DNA of 64,000 nt from Actinomycetaceae bacterium zg-1166 (GTDB lineage: Bacteria > Actinomycetota > Actinomycetes > Actinomycetales > Actinomycetaceae): NCBI GenBank assembly GCA_015679245.1, contig CP064953.1, forward strand, positions 310,001 to 374,000. The letters are read 5' to 3'. Positions 19,380-27,051 of the stretch are shown here, in pieces. The first letter of the stretch is position 1; each line of letters starts with the position of its first letter. The notes under the pieces were generated by a model. That model saw only the letters and a list, made by a program, of their open reading frames with translations. It was not told where the DNA came from and searched no databases. The position numbers were made by a program, and so were the translations under genes.

Positions 19380-20318
19380 CTACTTCCGAATTCTGGATGC
19401 CTTTTTACATGGGGCAGCGACGAGGAATGTGGCACCTACCATGACACATGCAGAGATTAACGCACGTGTGCTCACAGGAGTGCCAGTGAGGTAGTCCATC
19501 ACGAGAGACATGGCCATCTGTCCGGTTACAACGGCGAGCGTGAGGCTGAAGGTGCCTACGTGGCGTACAGCCCAGGCGGCACAGAATGTGATTCCTGCTC
19601 CAAAGACACCACCGAGGTAGAGCCACCAGGTGTGTGGAAGGGCACTCACGTCAGCTCTGTGTAAAGGAAGTGAGAGGAGGAGGATGAGACTTTTCCCCAC
19701 TGCGCCACCGATCACGCTAATGAATGTGGCGAAAAGGGGATCTCCAGTAAGTTCTGTCACGGCTCCGTTTCCTGCACTCTGGATTACGAGTGCGCAGCCA
19801 GATCCGAACACGGAGAAGCCGACGAGGATGAGGAGGGATAGTGAGGTGTTTGCACTGCCTGCGCTGACGGCGAGCGCGAGGCCGGCAAGAGCGATGAGAG
19901 CAGCAAGGAGGCGGTGCAATCCCAGGGGGATTCGTTGGGCAATGCCCACACCGAAGTGGTCAAGAATAAGGCTCATGAGTGTTTGGCCGGCTACTGAACA
20001 GATGGAGCAGATAGCGACACCGACGAGGGGAATTGCCCAGGACATTGAGATGACGATGGGGATACCGCCCAGCCCTACAGCGAACCACCACCATTGAGCA
20101 CGGCGCACAGTACGCCATGCCTCCACGAGGCGACCTCGGAGAGTGAGGACAAAGAGAACCGTGAGAAAGGTGGCCAGGTAGGAGATCCAGCCAGCAAGAA
20201 TGGCACCTGCGCCTGTAGCCGCGAGTTTTCCGTTGAATGTTCCTTGAACAGCCACGAAAACTCCAGAGAGCGCTGCGGCGAGGAGAGCGAAGGTAGGTGT
20301 AGCGCGGCTCGTCAGCAT
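19380..20318 (-). CDS. DMT-superfamily transporter, YdcZ/DUF606 type
   Basis: 312-residue membrane protein with about ten hydrophobic helices arranged as an internal duplication, each half opening with a LAAALSGVFVAVQGTFNGKL- or GGVFGAGITFCAAWAVRHVG-like segment typical of the YdcZ family. Substrate unknown. SD GAAAGAGG precedes the ATG. It lies between the FemAB and Fur genes on the same strand, but the gaps are large enough for separate promoters. Confidence 0.8.
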   Translation of the reverse strand: MLTSRATPTFALLAAALSGVFVAVQGTFNGKLAATGAGAILAGWISYLATFLTVLFVLTLRGRLVEAWRTVRRAQWWWFAVGLGGIPIVISMSWAIPLVGVAICSICSVAGQTLMSLILDHFGVGIAQRIPLGLHRLLAALIALAGLALAVSAGSANTSLSLLILVGFSVFGSGCALVIQSAGNGAVTELTGDPLFATFISVIGGAVGKSLILLLSLPLHRADVSALPHTWWLYLGGVFGAGITFCAAWAVRHVGTFSLTLAVVTGQMAMSLVMDYLTGTPVSTRALISACVMVGATFLVAAPCKKASRIRK

Positions 20319-20370
20319 TGTGGCCTCTTTCGTGAACCTGTGCCGTCACCCCTTGCGTGCTGGAAGAGCG

Positions 20371-20823
20371 TTAAAGAGATGGCGTGGGGGTAGGAGTGGT
20401 GGTGGCGGATTGTGCACACCGTGAGCACAGTCCACGATAAACCACTTCGGCGATCTGTGCTTTCACTCCGGAGGTAGCTGGGGGTTCTATACAGGGAGCA
20501 TATCCAAGCGAACAGGGGATATCTTCAATATATCCGCAGTGTTGGCATACGAGGTGGTGATGATTGTCGTGCTGGTCGAGTTCGTAACGTGAGCCGTAGC
20601 CGTCGGTGAGAATACGGCGGACGAGGCCTACTTCTGTCAGGATGTGAAGAACGTCGTAGATCGCCTGGCGTGAGACATTTCCGAGTGCGTTGCGCACAGT
20701 GCTCACGAGGGTGTTGGCATCGGAATGCGGGTGAGCTTCGAGGGCTTCGAGTGTGGCTAGGCGCGCAGATGTAATACGCAACCGTGCGCGCCGCAGTTCT
20801 TCTCGATATTTCCTCTTTTCCAC
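20371..20823 (-). CDS. Fur-family metalloregulator (FurA/CatR-like)
   Basis: Dimeric DNA-binding metal or peroxide sensor. The winged helix occupies about 1-80 with recognition region SRQAIYDVLHILTEVGLVRRI, closest in form to actinobacterial FurA/CatR proteins that usually sit beside katG. HDNHHHLVCQHCG and LCSRCA supply the regulatory His and the structural zinc CxxC pairs. The C-terminal tail is Thr/Pro-rich. No catalase gene is nearby; instead it is divergent from the heme-uptake island. It starts with GTG. Confidence 0.9.
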   Translation of the reverse strand: MEKRKYREELRRARLRITSARLATLEALEAHPHSDANTLVSTVRNALGNVSRQAIYDVLHILTEVGLVRRILTDGYGSRYELDQHDNHHHLVCQHCGYIEDIPCSLGYAPCIEPPATSGVKAQIAEVVYRGLCSRCAQSATTTPTPTPSL

Positions 20824-20830
20824 TCTTACG

Positions 20831-20860
20831 AGGTTACGTAGTTTATTGGAAGCTGTCCAA
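20831..20860 (-). promoter_or_regulatory. Promoter of the fur-family gene, probably leaderless
   Basis: On the minus strand TTGGAC (20855-20860), an 18-base spacer and TAACCT (20831-20836) lead to the GTG start 7 bases on. No Shine-Dalgarno lies between. Confidence 0.5.
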
Positions 20861-20987
20861 AATGAGACAGGTGTCGCTAAGTTGTATCGAAGTTTTTGCT
20901 GAATTAGAAGGGTTTAGGAAGATCCACAAAATTTTAAGCCAGGGCATGTATCCTATTTTACAGATCGGAAGGTCTTACAATAGGCGG

Positions 20988-21006
20988 TTAGGTAATGCTA
21001 TCCTAA
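20988..21006 (+). promoter_or_regulatory. DtxR/IdeR-type iron box upstream of htaA
   Basis: TTAGGTAATGCTATCCTAA fits the DtxR/IdeR consensus (TTAGGTTAGSCTAACCTAA) at 16 of 19 positions with intact TTAGG/CCTAA arms. It overlaps a plausible -10 (TATCCT) and lies 115 bp before the htaA ATG. Iron-loaded DtxR-type repressors bind such sites. Confidence 0.8.
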
Positions 21007-21120
21007 TCCTGGCTATGGGTTAGATAGCGTTCCTGGCCGAGTGTGCGTGTTTTTGTGTTTTTCGCAAAGCTCGCGGTGTGGGCGACTAGCTCAGCCATGA
21101 AACCATACGAAGGGATTGTA

Positions 21121-23457
21121 ATGTCGTCACGACTTAAGGAAAAGCTGGTCGCGGCAGTGGCCGGCGTTTCGCTAGCTCTCGGCGGTGTTGCCGTGGCTAG
21201 CGCAGCGGTGGCCGCCGACGATACTGGCGCAGGTGAAGTGCAAGTTGAGAGTGGCTCACTTGCGTGGGGTGTCAAAGAAAGCTTCCGCAACTATCTGACA
21301 GGTCCGATTGCGCACGGAAGTTGGGAGCTCCTTAATGGAGCCTCGGAGAGCAACGGTGTATTTTCCTTCCCTATTGTCCCCGGGCAGGTAAGGGCTGAGA
21401 GCACCGCTTTCACTGGCGCAGTTCATTTCACAGGACACAACGGAATACTTGACCTCACGATCTCGAACCCTGAGATTAGGGGCAGGGGCGTTGATCGTGT
21501 GCTCTACGCAAATGTGAAGTCAAAGGCGATGGGTGCTGCCGAAGCAGAAGACTACGGCAAGGTTGCCTTCGCCAACGTCAGCTTCAATCAGCCGGAGATC
21601 AACGCACCGAATTACTCCGTTTCCTCGAAGTCTGTGACGTTGCGAGAAGAGGGTGTGAAGCCTTTCGCTTCCTTCTATAAGGCAGGGATGGCTTTGGATA
21701 ACCTCGTCGTTGCCTTCACGACGAAGACTGTCCATAAGCCTTCTGAAGAACCATCGACGCCGGGTAGTGATCCATCGACTCCGGGCGCTGACCCCTCAAT
21801 GCCGGGTACGAATCCGTCCACTCCCGGCGCTGATCCTTCCACTCCTTCAACTCCCTCCAACTCAGTTCCTGGAGTTACCAATGATGCACTTACCTGGGGA
21901 GTTAAGTCATCCTTCATAGGAATGATTGACAAATTCGGTGGGAAGATCGATCCCTCCGCTCCGGCCATGTACGATTCGGCGGCAAAGGTCGTGAAGTTCG
22001 CACTCACAGAAGGGCAGAATCTCACCAAGGAGAGTGAGAAGATCGCATTCGCCGGTGCCGTTCGCTTCACTGCTCATGGTGGTGTTCTCGATATCTCTAT
22101 CTCGAACCCGGTCCTTGTGAAAGGCGAAGGTGAAGGAAACTGGATCCTCAAGGCTACAGTGGCATCGAAACCTCGCACCGGTGGGGAAGTCCAGAACTAC
22201 GGGGAAATCGCTCTTGCTGATCTCTCCGGCGTGAAGCTCAACGTCACCGATATGGCTGTGACGTTCACTGCCCCGAAAGTGACAGTGTCCAGCGCGGACG
22301 CTCTCGCAGCTTTCGGATACTCCAGTGCACAGGAATTTGCTCCTCTCGTCGCGAATTTCTCCCTCACTAATACCGAACAGCCTATGGAGGTGAAGGCTCC
22401 TTTCGCCGACTCTGATGACGTTGCCAGAGCTATCGCAGAAAACAACCTCACTCCTGCCGAAGTTGTTGTAGAGAAGGGTATGAAGGTTGCGCTTCCTTTC
22501 ACCAACCTTGAGAAGAATGCCAGTGTAGCGATCTTTACCTACTCACAGCCGACCCGTGTACCGGGAATTTTTACCACTGATGCCGAGGGTAAGCTCACCT
22601 ACGAACTCGATTCGACGAACCTCTCTGTGGGCGATCACTTCGCTGTAGCACGTGGGCTGGGTGAAACCTATATGTCCTCAATCGTGCGTGTGAAGGTCGT
22701 AGAGAAGTCTATGCCTGCTCCCTCAGATAAGCCTTCGGTGCAGCCACAGGCTCCTCAGACCCCGGAAGCTCCTACCTGCAAGGTAGATGAGAACCAGACC
22801 CGCGTAAATGCCGGTACCTTCTCTTGGGGCATCAAGCAGAGCTTTACAACCTACATTCGCGGTGCGATTGCCAACGGTTCGTGGGATCTCAATGGCACTT
22901 CGTGGGACGGTTCGACCTTCTCCTTCAAGGCTTCGGGTGGCCTTTTCGATAAGGCTGCGAAGTCTGGAACGGTTTACTACTCCGGTTCAGTTCACTTCAC
23001 AGGGCATAACGGAGTCCTGGATCTTACGATTGCCAACCCCTCCGTGACGATCAACGGCAACTCTGGCACGCTCTACGCCACTGTTTCCTCCTCTGATACG
23101 AGTGGCAACAAGGCAAACTACGGGCGTGTGGCGCTGGCAAACGTCAGTTTCGCCTCAGTAAGTGTGTCTGGTGAGAAACTGAGCTTTGCCACGTCCTCGG
23201 TAGCACTGACCGCTGTGGGTGCTAAGGCTTTCGCAGGTTTCTACTCAGCAGGTACGGCCCTTGACAACTTCTCCGGCACCGCCTCACTTGTGGTCAACAA
23301 CGAATGTGACCCCGAGACAGGTCAGCACAAGGTGTACGACGCCTTCGGCAAGCTCGCCTACACCGGTGCTGGTGTCAATGCTCCTGCCCTCGCCGCTCTT
23401 CTCCTCCTTGTCGTGGGTGGAATTGGCGTGCTTGCTCGTCGTAAGGCTGAGGCCTAG
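21121..23457 (+). CDS. htaA: Cell-wall-anchored heme-binding protein with three HtaA domains
   Basis: Surface heme receptor, 778 residues. Signal peptide 1-32; HtaA domain 1 about 44-200; a PSTPG-repeat linker 210-246; HtaA domain 2 about 255-418; a beta-type domain about 425-528; a second proline-rich linker; HtaA domain 3 about 564-725; then the LAXTG sorting signal LAYTG (745-749), a hydrophobic helix and ARRKAEA tail. Domains 1 and 3 keep the expected heme tyrosine (Tyr58 in FRNYL, Tyr578 in FTTYI) and HFTGH; domain 2 has Met268 and RFTAH. ATG 21121 has GAAGGG upstream; the frame is open to 21043. An iron box precedes it. Confidence 0.9.
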   Translation: MSSRLKEKLVAAVAGVSLALGGVAVASAAVAADDTGAGEVQVESGSLAWGVKESFRNYLTGPIAHGSWELLNGASESNGVFSFPIVPGQVRAESTAFTGAVHFTGHNGILDLTISNPEIRGRGVDRVLYANVKSKAMGAAEAEDYGKVAFANVSFNQPEINAPNYSVSSKSVTLREEGVKPFASFYKAGMALDNLVVAFTTKTVHKPSEEPSTPGSDPSTPGADPSMPGTNPSTPGADPSTPSTPSNSVPGVTNDALTWGVKSSFIGMIDKFGGKIDPSAPAMYDSAAKVVKFALTEGQNLTKESEKIAFAGAVRFTAHGGVLDISISNPVLVKGEGEGNWILKATVASKPRTGGEVQNYGEIALADLSGVKLNVTDMAVTFTAPKVTVSSADALAAFGYSSAQEFAPLVANFSLTNTEQPMEVKAPFADSDDVARAIAENNLTPAEVVVEKGMKVALPFTNLEKNASVAIFTYSQPTRVPGIFTTDAEGKLTYELDSTNLSVGDHFAVARGLGETYMSSIVRVKVVEKSMPAPSDKPSVQPQAPQTPEAPTCKVDENQTRVNAGTFSWGIKQSFTTYIRGAIANGSWDLNGTSWDGSTFSFKASGGLFDKAAKSGTVYYSGSVHFTGHNGVLDLTIANPSVTINGNSGTLYATVSSSDTSGNKANYGRVALANVSFASVSVSGEKLSFATSSVALTAVGAKAFAGFYSAGTALDNFSGTASLVVNNECDPETGQHKVYDAFGKLAYTGAGVNAPALAALLLLVVGGIGVLARRKAEA

Positions 23458-23568
23458 GGGTTGCAGCAAACCGCAGAAAGCCTCGTTCGAAGCTCTGACT
23501 GAGGCTGACACACCTAGCTTCGACGAACACTGAGTATCCGGTGGGCAGTCAGTGCCAGATACACACCT

Positions 23569-23596
23569 GGTGGGGTGGGCTCAAGCCCACCCCACC
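23569..23596 (+). terminator. Strong hairpin between htaA and hmuT
   Basis: 13-bp perfect stem GGTGGGGTGGGCT / AGCCCACCCCACC with a minimal loop, no U-tract after it, ending about 20 bp before the hmuT start. It may partly terminate htaA transcription or protect the upstream mRNA end, setting a ratio between surface protein and transporter. Confidence 0.6.
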
Positions 23597-23616
23597 GCCT
23601 TGAAAGGTGAAGGAAG

Positions 23617-24708
23617 ATGAAACGACGAATTCTTGGTGCGCTCCTAGCCACCTCCCTCCTTACAGCCTGTGGCACACCCTCGGGAACGTCACATTCGGCA
23701 GCTAACTCAGAAAGCTCCCCGGCTACTTCGTCGGCCACGAGTGAAAATGCACAAGCGGCTCACCTTCCTGATCCGCACACTCTTACGGGATTGTCTGAGG
23801 TAGGTGAGATCGGCGATCCACAAGTTATCGAGGGAAACTACACTCAGAGCCTGCCTGTCTCAGTCACCGATTACGAGGGTCACTCTGTGACTGTGGCTGA
23901 TACGTCACGAATCCTCGCGCTTGATATCTCAGGCACCCTTTCACGCACAGTCATCGCACTTGGCTACGGAAAGAACCTTGTTGGGCGCACCGTTTCCTCG
24001 ACAGAAGCTCAACTTGCGAATCTTCCCGTCGTGACGGAAAACGGACATTCCCTCAATACTGAGGCGATTCTCTCTCTCGCTCCCACCCTTATCGTCGCTG
24101 ATCGTTCTGTCGGTCCGGTAGAGGCTCTCGATCAGTTACGCGCTTCGGGGATTGCTGTAGTTCTTGTGGATCCAGATCGTTCCCTCGAATCGACGTCGAA
24201 GCTCATCACAACTGTGGCTGGCGCCCTTGGCGTGCCGGAGGCCGGTACTGCACTCGCTGAGCGCACACAGAAGGAAACTGAGGAGGCTCTGGCGAAGATT
24301 AAGGGATGGACTCCAGCAACACCGCTGGATATTGCTTTCCTCTATGTGCGCGGTACGGCTGGGATTTTTTTTATTCTTGGAGCTGACGAAGGTGCTCCGG
24401 CATTGATTAAAGCTGTCGGTGGTAACGATGCGGCAGCGATGGCGGGAATTACCAGTACTACTCCAGCCAATGCTGAAGCGTTAGTAGCACTTAATCCTGA
24501 AGTGGTTTTTGTTATGCGCGAAGGCCTCGCTTCTACGGGAGGCTTGGAAGGGCTCCTCGCTCGTCCTGGTGTGAGCCAGACGCGCGCTGGTGCGAGTAAG
24601 CGCGTCATCTCCATCCCCGATGGGATTTCTCTTGCCTTTGGGCCACAGACTGGTGAGGTGCTCCTCGCTGTAGCAAAAGCGCTCTACGGTGTTGAGGACA
24701 CTCAGTGA
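23617..24708 (+). CDS. hmuT: Heme ABC transporter substrate-binding lipoprotein
   Basis: Lipoprotein that receives heme from the wall and delivers it to HmuUV. Signal peptide with lipobox LTAC (Cys18), a Ser/Ala-rich linker, then a class III periplasmic-binding (TroA/BtuF-like) fold: TSRILALDISGTLSRTVIALG, PTLIVADRSVGP and PEVVFVMREG. At 363 residues it is normal for HmuT. A strong AAGGTGAAGGAAG precedes the ATG. It overlaps the hmuU start by 4 bases. Heme rather than a siderophore is inferred from the htaA neighbour. Confidence 0.88.
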   Translation: MKRRILGALLATSLLTACGTPSGTSHSAANSESSPATSSATSENAQAAHLPDPHTLTGLSEVGEIGDPQVIEGNYTQSLPVSVTDYEGHSVTVADTSRILALDISGTLSRTVIALGYGKNLVGRTVSSTEAQLANLPVVTENGHSLNTEAILSLAPTLIVADRSVGPVEALDQLRASGIAVVLVDPDRSLESTSKLITTVAGALGVPEAGTALAERTQKETEEALAKIKGWTPATPLDIAFLYVRGTAGIFFILGADEGAPALIKAVGGNDAAAMAGITSTTPANAEALVALNPEVVFVMREGLASTGGLEGLLARPGVSQTRAGASKRVISIPDGISLAFGPQTGEVLLAVAKALYGVEDTQ

Positions 24709-25832
24709 AAATCCGATCTAACTATGTGGCGCGAAAGGAGCATAGCTCCACGGTGAGTGGAGAGAACACGCTCGCAGAGCCGATCCAGGGTGCGGGGATT
24801 GAACGCCGACGCGCTCGGCGTGTCCTCGTTTTTGTGATTCTCCTTGTGGGGCTGTGCCTCTCACTCCTCTTTTCTGCGGCAGTAGGGCAGTATCACATTT
24901 CTGTGGGTGACGTGTTGCGTGCCGTAGGTTTGGGGTTTGGGATCGGTGAGGGACCCAATGATCCTGTTGCCGTCTCGACGCTCTGGCAGATTCGTTTCCC
25001 GCGTATTGTCCTCGGCATCTTTGTAGGGACAGCTCTCGCCGTGGCGGGAACCGTCATGCAATCTGTGTTCTCTAATCCTCTCGCTGAACCAGGGATTATC
25101 GGCGTGTCCTCTGGAGCCTCTGTAGGGGCTTCTCTTGCGATGGTGCTTGCCCCGGCTGCACTGGGTGGATTCTCGGTCCCGGCGGCAGCTTTCATCTCTG
25201 GCCTCGTCGCTGTTATGGCCGTTTATGCACTTTCGCGCCAGGGTGGGCGAGCTGAAGTTCTTACCCTCGTCCTCACAGGTATTGCAGTCTCGGCGGTGTG
25301 TACTGCGATTACGTCCATGGCCACGTATGTGGCTCCCACTACCGCCCGAGACCAGATCGTATTTTGGCAGATGGGTTCACTCAATGCCGCTACCTGGACG
25401 CACGTGGGGACGGTGGGGATCGTCGTTGTTATTGGTGTGTGTTGGGCTGTAGCCATCGCACGACGCCTCGACACTCTGGCTCTTGGCGAGCGAGCGGCTG
25501 GACATGTGGGTGTCAATGTTCCGGCACTTCGTGCCCATGCCATCGTTATTTGTGCTCTTCTCACCGCCGCTGCTGTAGCCTACGCGGGTGTGATCGCCTT
25601 CGTCGGCCTCATCGTGCCGCATGTGCTGCGTTTGGCAATCGGTCCCCTCAATCGTTTCCTTATCCCTGCTGCGGCTCTCGGTGGTGCACTCCTCCTCACT
25701 CTCTCAGATGTGACAGCGCGTAACCTCATCCCCTTTGCCGACCTTCCTATCGGGATCTTCACGGCTCTTGTGGGCGGACCCACATTCTTCATTCTTCTGC
25801 GAACCAAACTCCATGTGGGAGGTGCTCGATGA
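24705..25832 (+). CDS. hmuU: Heme ABC transporter permease (FecCD family)
   Basis: Forms the membrane channel for heme import. FecCD signatures: GDVLRAVGLG, WQIRFPRIVLGIFVGTALA, MQSVFSNPLAEPGIIGVSSGAS and GVIAFVGLIVPHVLRL, with about nine to ten helices. 375 residues, starting at a GTG overlapping the hmuT stop; the first ~35 residues are a hydrophilic cytoplasmic extension. The stop overlaps the hmuV ATG (ATGA). Confidence 0.9.
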   Translation: MKIRSNYVARKEHSSTVSGENTLAEPIQGAGIERRRARRVLVFVILLVGLCLSLLFSAAVGQYHISVGDVLRAVGLGFGIGEGPNDPVAVSTLWQIRFPRIVLGIFVGTALAVAGTVMQSVFSNPLAEPGIIGVSSGASVGASLAMVLAPAALGGFSVPAAAFISGLVAVMAVYALSRQGGRAEVLTLVLTGIAVSAVCTAITSMATYVAPTTARDQIVFWQMGSLNAATWTHVGTVGIVVVIGVCWAVAIARRLDTLALGERAAGHVGVNVPALRAHAIVICALLTAAAVAYAGVIAFVGLIVPHVLRLAIGPLNRFLIPAAALGGALLLTLSDVTARNLIPFADLPIGIFTALVGGPTFFILLRTKLHVGGAR

Positions 25833-26656
25833 GGAAACGGCACTGTGTTCCTGGCGATTGGGATCCCGTGAGCTTATCCGCAGGAGAACCTGTGATCTGC
25901 GCGCGTGCAGTGAACTTCGGTTACGGGAATCATCAGGTTCTCCACGGTGTAGACCTGGATGTTTTTCCCGGAGAAGTTGTGGGACTCCTCGGCCCTAATG
26001 GCACAGGAAAATCCACTCTCCTGGGAGTCCTCAGCGGAGATTTCGTAAGTGCTGAAGGACGTGTTGAGGTGTATGGGCGCCCGATTGCTTCTTACGAGCG
26101 CCGTGAACTCGCTCAGGTGCGTGCTGTCATGCCGCAACAAAGCGAATTTCCTTTCGCCTACCTCGCTCATGACATCGTGAATATGGGACGTTCATGCTGG
26201 CGCACTAGCGAAGCAGAGGATGAGGCGATTGTGCTCGAAGCGATGATAAAGACGGATGTCGCTGGGCTTGCAGATCGCGATATTACACGCCTGTCGGGAG
26301 GGGAGAAAGCGCGCGTTACTCTTGCCCGCGTTCTCGCTCAGCGTTCTCAGATTATTTTTCTCGATGAACCTACTGCGGCTCTGGATATTTCACACCAAGA
26401 GCGCACAATGGAGCTATGCCGTGAACAGGCTGAAGCAGGTGTGGCGGTGGTTGCTGTGATGCATGATATACAGCTTGCTGCTGCCTATTGCGACCGTATT
26501 GCTCTTATGGATGGCGGTACGATTGTCGCTTGTGGCTCACCTCGTGATGTGCTCACCAGTGAACGTGTGAGTGAAGTCTATGACTGGCCGATCGAGATTT
26601 GTGTTGTGCGTGAAGACGAAATTGTGGTGCTTCCTGGCCGATGCGCGCGCAGGTAG
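25829..26656 (+). CDS. hmuV: Heme ABC transporter ATP-binding protein
   Basis: ATPase energising HmuU. Walker A GPNGTGKST, Q-loop MPQQ, signature LSGGEKARVTLARVL, Walker B IIFLDEPTAALD and H-loop VMHD are all intact. 275 residues; the first ~25 residues are not conserved, so GTG 25868 is a possible later start. The last ~8 codons lie in a 17-bp sequence repeated 54 bp downstream. Confidence 0.92.
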   Translation: MRKRHCVPGDWDPVSLSAGEPVICARAVNFGYGNHQVLHGVDLDVFPGEVVGLLGPNGTGKSTLLGVLSGDFVSAEGRVEVYGRPIASYERRELAQVRAVMPQQSEFPFAYLAHDIVNMGRSCWRTSEAEDEAIVLEAMIKTDVAGLADRDITRLSGGEKARVTLARVLAQRSQIIFLDEPTAALDISHQERTMELCREQAEAGVAVVAVMHDIQLAAAYCDRIALMDGGTIVACGSPRDVLTSERVSEVYDWPIEICVVREDEIVVLPGRCARR

Positions 26657-26703
26657 TGCTGTATAGGGAATGAGTCCATGTCCAGTCCTGGCCGATGCGC
26701 GCG
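26633..26703. repeat. 17-bp perfect direct repeat spanning the hmuV 3' end
   Basis: CCTGGCCGATGCGCGCG occurs at 26633-26649 (inside the last hmuV codons) and again at 26687-26703. Confidence 0.9.
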
Positions 26704-26775
26704 GGGAGGCGCTGGGGAATGACACTCCTCGAAGCCGCCTCCTCCACAGGTTGATGTACGCGCGGGGAGGCGCTG
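26699..26775. repeat. 16-bp perfect direct repeat, period 61
   Basis: GCGCGGGGAGGCGCTG at 26699-26714 and 26760-26775. Confidence 0.9.
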
Positions 26776-26994
26776 CGGGCACGCGCAGGAGTGAAGGCAG
26801 GGCACGCGAGAGAGCGCGGCGTGATGTCTCTAGAAGAGAGTGAGTTTGCCCTAAGATTTCTGAGCTGAGTGTAAACGTAGCTGGAACGTGGGGTGAATAC
26901 GGGCACGTGGCAGTGGAGTATGAACAGGTGTGGTCGTGGGAGGCAAGAGTTGCGTACGTGGTTAAGGACACCTGTCGCAATCTTGGAATTTTTC

Positions 26995-27013
26995 TATAGT
27001 TAGGGTAACCTGA
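26995..27013 (+). promoter_or_regulatory. Possible second DtxR/IdeR-type iron box, before the ABC pair
   Basis: TATAGTTAGGGTAACCTGA fits the DtxR/IdeR consensus at 14 of 19 positions, with a good central TTAG and right arm but a weak left arm. It ends 38 bp before the start codon of the first ABC gene. Confidence 0.45.
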
Positions 27014-27051
27014 CCGAAGAATAACCTTTGTGACACTTGAAAGGTAGTGAC

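Larger units (their letters stand above)
26657..27051. other. Repeat-rich intergenic region before the ABC pair
   Basis: About 395 bp without a gene. It contains the second copy of the hmuV-end repeat, a further 16-bp direct repeat (26699-26714 and 26760-26775) and, near its end, an iron-box-like sequence. Confidence 0.6.
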
